From contig JAPEVF010000014.1 of NCBI GenBank assembly GCA_029747585.1, positions 62,001 through 126,000 on the forward strand: a DNA stretch of 64,000 bases. The letters are read 5' to 3'. The translations under genes and the position numbers were made by a program. Below the pieces are notes generated by a model, which was not told the DNA's origin, ran no database searches, and saw nothing but the letters and a program-made list of their open reading frames with translations. This DNA comes from Pleurotus djamor. Taxonomy: Eukaryota; Basidiomycota; Agaricomycetes; Agaricales; Pleurotaceae. How positions within the stretch are numbered: the first letter of the stretch is position 1; every line of letters starts with the position of its first letter. Positions 56,391 through 64,000 of this stretch are shown piece by piece.

Positions 56391-57956
56391 TCACAGTACT
56401 TCACCGTGACCGTCGACAAGGTTCAAGGAACATTATTAACAGGTGGCGAAAAGGAAATGTCGAGTACATATGATAATGATCCGAGGGAATTAGAACGACC
56501 GAGATCAACTCCAGCTCCAGCTGGAGTAATAGTAACTCCTGAGGAAGATAATGAGTATCGTACGTTAATTTTTGGACACAAAAATAGCGTACTCTGTTGG
56601 CTTCCTTTCATTGGCTCGAGCTCACAAGGCAAGCCATTGTTCGGGTCCATGAGACGGGTTCGTCAGGTCTCAGACCACAGTTGTCATCTGAGGGGGCGCC
56701 GGTAGGCACGACAAGTAAGGGGGAAGCGCGAGCTCTTCGGTTTTAGACCAGTAACGGCGAAGGGATCATTCCTTATTGCAGTTTCAGAGCGATGCTCAGC
56801 ATCAAGAATCGTTCCACAATCTGTGCACCAAGGCTGAAGGAAGCCAATGAACGACGAGTGTAAGTCATGAGGCCTTCGAAAGAAAAGTCAAAGAAAAGTC
56901 AAAGACTCAAAGTGACAATCAGGCGCTGCCAGTGCGAGGTGCGAGCATCGGATGAGCATTCAAGGAATATAATTATATTGAGTAGAAGCTGTTGCTTATT
57001 GACGGCTAGCGGCTAGGTTACAGCGGTGGTGGCCCGACAAGTGGTGGATGAAGTTGAAGACTTGAAGTTGGAAGGAGCGTGATTTGTTTGACGCTGACTT
57101 CCTGGAGCCGGACCGTCGGACCGCTCGGCTCGCTCAACTAAGTTAGCCCAACAACTTTCGACGCGTCCGATTTGCCAGGTATACTTCCCTCACGCTCGTT
57201 CACCATTTCATACTAATAATCAATATGATTGAAACCACCAGCTACGCGGAGGACATGTTCACGACCCGTTTAGTGCCGGTGGCTCGCCTTCTCAAAGCTC
57301 ACTTGCACACGCATTTCATACCCGTGGCGGGCAGAGGACCGTCTCTTGTCTTGCTCTTGCCTCCTAAAATGATTTGACAATGCAGAGGATGCACCTGATT
57401 GTCCGTGGAAGTACCCCAGATTGCTGGCAGACGCCGCGGAACCGCGACACCCGAAATGTGGGGGAGGATATCCGAGATCAACGAACTTGGACCAACCCTG
57501 CCGAAGGTTGATCTAGACGTAGCTTGGCACTTCAACGTTGTGAGTGATTTGCCTCGATATATCCTGCTCTTGTTCTGCATGTTGATTGTAGACATGGGGA
57601 TTGCGACACCAAATTCCTTTTGCAATCATGGCCAGCGTTCGTCTTGATGGGCGTTCCAACGTTCCAACTCAAATCCAGCGTTTTCCAAAGGCCTTTCTCT
57701 TCCGATTTGCGTAAAGTCCATGCTTGCCTCTCGACCGCCATCAGAGAACCCTATTGGTCGGACAGTGCGTCAGCACGGAAGAATGTAATGCAGGGTAGGG
57801 AAGTCTCGAAGTGGAATCCCTGTACCCAATGAATCGATTGTATGCCTTGCTTCCGCATGCGTCGCTTGGGATGTCCCAGCCGGGAATGCAAGGTTGTCTT
57901 GTCATCGTTGATCTCTTCCTTCTTCCCCCTTCCATCCCCCGCTCCTGGTCAAAGGA
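56391..57956. other. Long spacer, no gene supported
   Basis: About 1.55 kb. Contains short simple sequence (GAAAAGTCAAAG repeats near 56880-56905; GTTGAAGACTTGAAGTTGG near 57052-57072). Only chance-like ORFs on both strands. Confidence 0.4.
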
Positions 57957-59310
57957 ATGGATACCACACCATCCACAACGCGGGGGTTTGATACCACTGT
58001 CGTAGTTGCGACTGCTGTGTAAGCATTATCCGTCCTTCTTGGTTCTTTTGCCGGGATTTTGACGGATGGATCCCGTAGCGTTACTGTCATTGACAGTAGA
58101 TTCATCTCCTCCTCCTCAACTCGAACCGGGAGTTCATCTCGTACACCGACTGCAACGTCATCGAGTTCTTCAACACCACCTCCGATTCCAACCGGTGCGA
58201 TTGTTGGGAGTGCTGTTGGCGGTCAGTTTATTACGTTTTCGCCGGCTCGTTGGCCTCATTGTTCTTTGAATATAGGTACCCTTGCGCTGGTCGTTCTTGC
58301 TGTGTGTGTATGGAAGCTGGTGCAGAGTTATCGAGCGAAGGATGTCCTTTCAGTCGACACGAACTTCGATTCCAAGCGTTTTGCTTCCCCTCATGTCCAT
58401 TCAGACCCATCGTCCGGCAAACTAGCAACTTCCCCCGCATCAGGCTCGGACATGGGGGAACTTGGAATTCACAACACTGGCCCTGGTGGCATGATGGATG
58501 TCGCTGGCGGAGCGCAGAGCGGCTGGCTGCCAAATCATCCGACATCCATGGTTCCTCCTTCACAAATGCCAATCATACCCGCGCCTTACATCACGCACCA
58601 CCAGAATGTTGCGCCAAGGAGAGATAATATGTACCACCCACATCAAGGTCGAAGTCAAATGGACACTATATCCAACGTGCCGAACAGCGGTTACTACCCT
58701 CACGACCCATCGACCTATCCCATGCCCCCGCAACGTCAACCTATACCCTCTCCAGTTCCCCATTTCCCGAATCCCCATGAGACCAGCACGGTGACCCTCT
58801 TACCTGGTCCTTTCGCCTTCGATAGGCAACAACCTCAACGTCATCCAACAAACCGAACGACTGTCACGACGTTGTCCTCGGACACTGTATATTCCACAAC
58901 ATACCCAAGCAGTTCTGCGAGTCCGGGCCCACAAGCAACAACAACATCAACGAGCGGATGCTCATCTGGTACGTTCCACATTCCTTCACCTGCTGTACGA
59001 CTGTCTCACACCTAAGTCATCTAGATGGCGAAGTGAGCGAAGCGAAGGTTAGAGAGAAGCAGCGATTGGCTTTGGCAGAATTTACCCGCTCAGGCGGAAG
59101 TGTCGAAGCTGGAGGAAGTTCGCAACGACCTGGTTCGTTCTCAACTTTTCTTGCTCCGTAGCAAGGGGGATGTCTGACGAGGGTCTTCTTATAGCGCCCC
59201 AACCTGAACTCATTGTTCATGAGGATGGAGGTCGTCTGAGTACCCCTACAGAACGACGGGTGCCTGAGGAGATACCGCCATCGTACGAGAGTATAAAGCA
59301 AGATAGGTAG
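57957..59310 (+). CDS. Single-pass membrane protein with Ser/Thr ectodomain and PY-motif tail, copy 1
   Basis: ATG at 57957 (MDTTPSTTRGFDTTVVVATA). After an intron comes a Ser/Thr/Pro-rich ectodomain, then PTGAIVGSAVGG. An intron splits the membrane helix, which continues TLALVVLAVCVWKL. The cytosolic part is Pro/His/Gln-rich and disordered. The end is conserved: SEAKVREKQRLALAEF, IVHEDGGRLSTPTERR and EIPPSYESIKQDR at 59310. PPSY is a PY motif, the ligand of WW domains in Rsp5/Nedd4-type ubiquitin ligases. Layout resembles wall-stress sensors or SKG6-like proteins, without a recognisable ectodomain fold. Paralogue of the convergent gene at 59516-61055. Confidence 0.7.
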
Positions 59311-59515
59311 CAAATTGTCTGTTACAACGTAGTGTATGTCGAGCGAAGGTTACGTGTACTGCAAGACACGGCGTTCGTAAGGGATAAGTGGGAGCATGCT
59401 CTTTTGAGGCAAATAGGAAGTGAATATAAATACGACTAAGTGAAACCAGTGTCCGTAAATATGTTCATGAAGGTCATCAGGGAAAGGAAGGTAATGGGAA
59501 CGTGAAGATGCATTT

Positions 59516-61055
59516 TCAAGTTTGCTTGATGCTGTCGTATGTTGGTGGGATTTCGTCTTGATCCTCGCGGCGTTCTGGGGTTGATTCCAGCCTGCCTCCA
59601 TCCGTGTGGACGACTACTGGGCGAGAAGAGCCTAGTAGCGTACGATTNAAAAACGCGAAGTGGGGGGTAAATATGTTGGGACGTACTTGGTTCAGGGTTT
59701 ACTACACCAAGTCCTCCTACGCTTCGAGGACCGTACTGCGCCATAGCCTCCCTCTGCTTCTCTCTCACAGATTCTTCGGTATATTCGCCACCTGTCAAAT
59801 TGTTTTCACATTCAGCAATCTGTACGAGGGTCGCAGAATGGGAAAATACGAACTGAAGTCAGTCGTACGACCGCTGGTAGATGTTGCTGCGTATTGGCTA
59901 GGTCCAGATGTGGGGTAACCGTCGGATGATGTTGCGTAGGTCGACGATGCTGGGTATGTTTGATGAGCTGCCATTGCCGCTGTACCATTTCCGTAAGGGT
60001 CATAGGCACCATGAGAGGGATACCCCTGCGGCTGGGCTGGCGGATGTGATACAGGGGGTTGATTCGGAAGATAACCACCAACTGGAATGCTTGGCGCGAA
60101 TCCCATTTGAGTCGTTGGCGGCCGTTGGGCATGTCCTCCTGCTGCAATACCCGGACCATAAGACGATGGCTGGGATGAAGGATAAGAGAAAGTGGAGGCG
60201 TTCGATGGGGCGACGTTCTGCATGTTTTGATACGGTGAAGGACCAGGCCGTTGTCCCATAGTTTCTTGCGATGATAATCCTGCTTCGCTCATCTTCGAAT
60301 GTCCAACGAAACCGCCGCCGCCGCCACCACCTCCGGCGCCATCGCTGCCGGTGAGCTTCGCAGATGAAGAATGGTTGTTGGTAGAAGTGAAGGCCTCTGC
60401 ACCCGGGAAGATGATTTCGTCGTCGTCATCTCTCTTCCGTCGTCGCATGAACCAGAACAAGAAGATGACTATGATTGCCAGCCCGACGCCACCTGTTTAC
60501 GAAGCTCAGCAACCGGAACTTGGTGGNAAAAATTTAAGCTTACCTCCGACGGCGCCTCCCACAATCGCGCCTGTGTTACTGGAAGATGCGGCGGCGGCCT
60601 GGGTCCTTGCTGGAGGTGCCACAGTCGCGCCAGCAGGAAGAGTCGTGGAAGTTTGAAGCTCGGATGTCACGACACCTCCATCAGATTGAGTGAAACTGTC
60701 CAAAAGTGATAAATGAGCATCTGAATGAAAACGAGATGGCAGAAACTGACACAACTGTGGTGATTACAACTGTAGGTTGTGGCGTGGTCAGAATCTGGCT
60801 GCTTGGTTCCTCAACGGTGCTCGGAGGCAAGGGTGTTGGTTCTCCCGATGGCGTGTCCGATGGTGGTAGTGGTGTGGGTGGGTTGGATGGAGGAAGCGTC
60901 GTTGGCGGACTGACGATTGGTGTAGGGGGATCTGAGACAGGTGGTGGCGAAATGAAGGTCGTAGTAATAGGGCTGACAGATGGTGTCACCGGGGACGAAG
61001 AGGGCGGTACTGGGAGAGGAGTGAACGTAACATCCGGGAAAGATGTCGTACTCAT
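59516..61055 (-). CDS. Single-pass membrane protein with Ser/Thr ectodomain and PY-motif tail, copy 2
   Basis: Minus-strand paralogue facing copy 1 tail-to-tail. ATG at 61055 (MSTTSFPDVTFTPLPVPPSS). The ectodomain is Pro/Ser/Thr-rich. After an intron come SSSNTGAIVGGAVGG and (spliced) GLAIIVIFLFWFMRRRKRDD, a membrane helix followed by a basic stop-transfer. Then a Gly run, a Pro/Gln/Tyr-rich disordered tail, and the conserved end EESVREKQREAMAQYG, VVHTDGGRLESTPERR and EIPPTYDSIKQT at 59516. PPTY is again a PY motif. Single N characters at 59647 and 60527 both lie inside introns. Probably a cell-surface sensor or adaptor; the role is inference. Confidence 0.75.
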
Positions 61056-61950
61056 TATGGGCTAACAAGAGCCTGGATGCGTACGGAGATGTGGGGGGAG
61101 GAGAAAGCAGAACAAGGAAACGCGTTTTCGACCGTATAAAGGTAAACAAAGCGGTGACCCTGAAGCCAAGAATTTCCGGGGCAGTGTTGATCGGTGGGCT
61201 CGGAATTATTGTTCTGGCTTCCTCCTTCCTCCAGTTTCCTTCAGTCAAGTTCTAACATACCGCGTTGCAGGAGGATACAAAAATATGAAGAGAACCCATG
61301 CATGTGGAAGCCAGCCCGTCGATGAACACGAACATAACACGTTGATTGTGTCGTCAATCATTGATCCACGACTAGAACAGCCGTGTGACCATCCAAATAA
61401 ATTGTTCATGAGCCTCAGCCCCTGCAGAACGAGTCCCAGCTAGTATGTGGTTCAGTTGTAAGAACAGATAGATTCAAGATGAGTGGCTAGCTAGAATCCG
61501 CACGTTAATTCAAGTCGTTTCGCAGAAAAGATCGCGAAGAGACGAAAGCTCATCAACGATGAAGTGGATAAAGCCTCTGCTTTTTATTATGTAGAATGCG
61601 GATTTATGGATGCGAAGAGTGGAAAAACGAAAACGATCGTGCGATGATGAGAAGGAAGCGAACAAGAAAGCAAACAAGGAAGCGAACCTCCGCAATCTCT
61701 CCTAAAGTTTCCCCCTTTCACCCCTATAGAAGAGGGAGTACGCCGACGTTGACTTGCCAATGCGTAGTAGCGTATTTTTGACCGATTGGTGGACGAGGTG
61801 TCGTGACCCAGCTGCAAACGTCCAAAACCAGACATTTCAATAGGAGACTAAGGCAGCCGAATGTATGTAGAGCAAAGCAACGCCCTGACTATAGAAGAAA
61901 TCAGATTTCCATTAAATTACGATTCGCCAGGTCGTCCCAACTCCTCAAGC
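61056..61950. other. Spacer between the PY-tail gene and the F-box gene
   Basis: 895 bases with promoter of copy 2 and the 3' side of the F-box gene. No recognised feature. Confidence 0.4.
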
Positions 61951-63631
61951 CTATGAACCTTCTTCTCCGTCATCTTCCACACCGTCCCAGTCAACGCTGA
62001 CATATATGCGCAGAGAATCGACTTCGGGTCGTGTGATTTTGCAATTCTTAATGACGATCTTGGGCAACGGCAGTCCAGCCGCTTTGCGATTCTGTAAGAA
62101 CTCTTCAAAGGTCGACAGAGTCACCTTCGAGTCACCTTCGCTAGGTTTACCTGAGCGTGGGACAGAGAGGAGCATTATGATCTCCAGTGATTTGTTTTCG
62201 ACGTGGGGAAGTACTGATACTACCGTCGACGGAGGGCAAAAAGTAAAGTTCAGGTATTTGAGGTTCTCGAATAGTGGCAGTATGTTCAGCCATTTCGCCG
62301 CAGTGACGTCCTCCATGAACGTGTCGCTAACGGTGAGCTCGGTTACAAGCGTGGGCTGTACCTCTGAGCTGAAAATCACGAAGATGTCATCGAGTGGAAG
62401 GTGGGGGTTATCCATCGGAATGTCTAGTTCGAGAAAGGGTGCTTCATTCCCTTCCGTATAGGCTTCAAGCCCAAAGCGTAGTGGATCGCCAATGTCCAAG
62501 GAAAGTTTGCTCGGTCCGTCATATTTCTCGGTGGGCGTAAGTCGAGACATGAGCGTCGCGATCGCGGGGAGAACATCAGCTCTTTGGACTACATCCCCAT
62601 AGAAATTATTACACATTATACGGATTCGCGTCGGGGCCGGTATCTCAAGAATGTCAAAGAGTCTTATGTCGAGTAGATCCTCGGCATCTATATCAATCGC
62701 GCGGAGCCTTGGGAGGCAAATTGGGGTAATGGGATCGGCGAGATCAAGAGCGTCATCTTCTGAGGAGTGGATGCTCTCCGAGAGACGGATGTCTTCAATA
62801 TTGGGAGTTTGTCGGAGGAAGGTGATAATCCAGTCAAAGGATAGACCCCGGCTAATAGAGCGACAGGAAACAACGAGCTTGGTTAAAGAGGGAAGTAGGG
62901 GGACGTCTGATGGAATGAGGACTTCGGTGAGCGTAAGACAGCTCAAGGCCGACATCTGGGACCAAGGAAGAAGAGCCTCGGGCCCAAGGGTAATGATAGC
63001 TGGCAGGTAAAGGGCTTCAGCCGACAAGGGTGCCCATTGGAGATCGAGCTCGACTGAGCGAAGAGAAGCCAAATCACGTCCCTTCGCCAATTCCAAGAGT
63101 TCAGCGACACACTCCAGGTCATCGTCATCCTCGCTAAATCCTAAAGTGAGGCTTTGGATACGAGCACTATGGGACATGACGGCTTCCGCGGAGTCATGAA
63201 ATGTACCCTCCCATTGGTCTTGGCGGAAGAAGGAGCAATACAAGTCAATTGGAACTGTTTTGGAGTGCTTCACCATTGTAGATACAAGGGAGGGATGCGA
63301 CAAGGGTATCGCAGACCAGAACTGCGGGGTATTCAGCAGGACATCGCGCCAGTGGCTACAAACGCCAAGGATAACGGTCCACTTCGCGTGTCCTTCTACG
63401 GTAATAAGGGAGAACTCGTCCTTAAACGCGGTGAAGATCAAGGAGAGGATATCGCTGGGAAGTTGGTTGAACGCGCTGTAGGTGTTTCTCTTGAGCCTGA
63501 GGGAGCGGATGGTTTGTTCTAGCTGGATTATTTCTTGGTCGATGGCTTGCTGCGCCGCATGGTCGGTAGTGAGACAGGCCTAAGTCCGAGTAAGCAGCGA
63601 GTGCGTGAAGATGTAGATAGAATCTGACCAT
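61951..63631 (-). CDS. F-box-like protein, DWDG-tail family, copy 1
   Basis: Minus-strand gene of about 540 residues. A helix DQEIIQLEQTIRSLRLKRN precedes LPSDILSLIFTAFKDEF, an F-box start typical of Agaricomycetes, and VCSHWRDVLLNTPQFWSAIP. A leucine-rich body follows (LRSVELDLQWAPL, LSCLTLTEVLIP, LRAIDIDAEDLLDI). The end is YVSVDWDGVEDDGEEGS at 61951. No ATG lies in the main exon frame upstream of the helix. A GTCAGA..ACTTAG intron directly after the ATG at 63631-63629 gives M-ACLTTDHAAQQAIDQE, so the first coding exon may hold only the start codon (inference). Likely SCF adaptor. A paralogous end begins at 63898. Confidence 0.75.
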
Positions 63632-63897
63632 GTAGATGTTGATGGTGGATGCTCAAGTTGAAGTCAGGGATGCATTGCGCTCGGCGCCCGAAAAAAATCA
63701 AGGATAGGGACCCCCTCACAAACCGTATCAAAAACACTGGAGGACGAAGCAAACGTGAATTTCCGTCCGTTATATTTAACATCGAACGGGAAGGTAGCGA
63801 CCGTTGGTGAGCAAGCTTAGCGATATGGTGTGACGCACAGCACCTGGACAGGCGGACAGAGCAAGAAAAGTAATTGTCTATTAACAAGGAACAGTTT

Positions 63898-64000
63898 TCA
63901 ATCAGACGTATCAAGTGGTGCGAGCGATTGCGCAAAGTCTGGATCAAAATGTCGGAACATCCCTTCTTCGCCACCGTCTTCCAGACCGTCCCAGTCAACA
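63898..64000 (-). CDS. C-terminus of a second DWDG-tail F-box-like gene (cut by window end)
   Basis: The minus-strand frame entering from the right reads VDWDGLEDGGEEGMFRHFDP and DFAQSLAPLDTSD, then a stop at 63898. The first 13 residues match the C-terminus of the gene at 61951-63631 (VDWDGVEDDGEEG), so this is a tandem paralogue in the same orientation. The rest lies beyond the window. Confidence 0.75.
   Translation of the reverse strand, partial: VDWDGLEDGGEEGMFRHFDPDFAQSLAPLDTSD

Noticed and set aside
56755..56780. GAAGGGATCATT, reminiscent of the 3' end of small-subunit rRNA
   Set aside because: Only a dozen bases match and no flanking rRNA sequence is present.
1..64000. CRISPR arrays, rRNA genes, intact transposons, bacterial-type operons
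   Set aside because: No repeat-spacer pattern, terminal repeats, reverse transcriptase or transposase motifs were seen; gene structure is eukaryotic throughout.

Overview
The window looks like a gene-dense chromosome segment of an Agaricomycete (mushroom-forming or wood-decay basidiomycete). The signs are many short introns of about 45-75 nt with GT..AG ends, closely spaced genes on both strands, and families typical of that group: a CYP63-like P450 pair, a DUF6534-type membrane protein, a MARVEL protein, a WOPR (Gti1/Pac2) factor, a very large tyrosine-kinase-like kinase, and expanded F-box/leucine-rich proteins. No species can be named from sequence alone. Gene models were spliced by eye, so internal exon edges are approximate unless stated.

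Layout, left to right. 1-3044: tandem CYP63-like P450 genes, the first cut by the window edge. 3462-8007: a P-type ATPase of the Na,K-ATPase-like (IIC) class with all catalytic motifs, followed by a convergent MARVEL gene (8235-9078). 9079-14126: gene-poor ground with one type II membrane methyltransferase (10970-12228) and, at about 13026-13465, two decayed fragments of a IIC ATPase on the opposite strand. 14127-19000: a cysteine-cluster hypothetical gene and two tandem F-box paralogues. 19405-26269: an Old Yellow Enzyme homologue, a membrane-anchored pepsin-like protein with an altered first active-site motif, and a secreted serine-rich protein with a DUF5648-like end. 26788-33315: a coiled-coil hypothetical gene, an intron-containing tRNA-Tyr, a GNAT acetyltransferase, a DUF6534 membrane protein and another F-box-like gene. 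33664-49540: a DHH phosphoesterase, the giant MLKL-like/TKL kinase, an unrecognised multi-exon gene, a Gti1/Pac2 transcription factor and the DML1/Misato gene. 49652-55039: an MFS transporter divergent from a CYP53-like P450. 55488-64000: an unrecognised minus-strand gene, two tail-to-tail paralogous single-pass membrane proteins with C-terminal PY motifs, and two tandem F-box-like genes, the last cut by the window edge.

The most interesting item is the kinase at 36397-42442. It appears to couple a helical bundle resembling the MLKL N-terminal domain to an apparently active TKL kinase and an unnamed C-terminal module. Next are the paralogous PY-motif membrane proteins, the pepsin homologue with DTR in place of DTG, and the tandem ATPase relics. 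Five of the six single N characters, each next to an A or T run, fall in introns or putative introns. The sixth falls in the kinase glycine-loop exon and probably breaks the frame there. No transposon with intact ends, CRISPR array or rRNA was seen.
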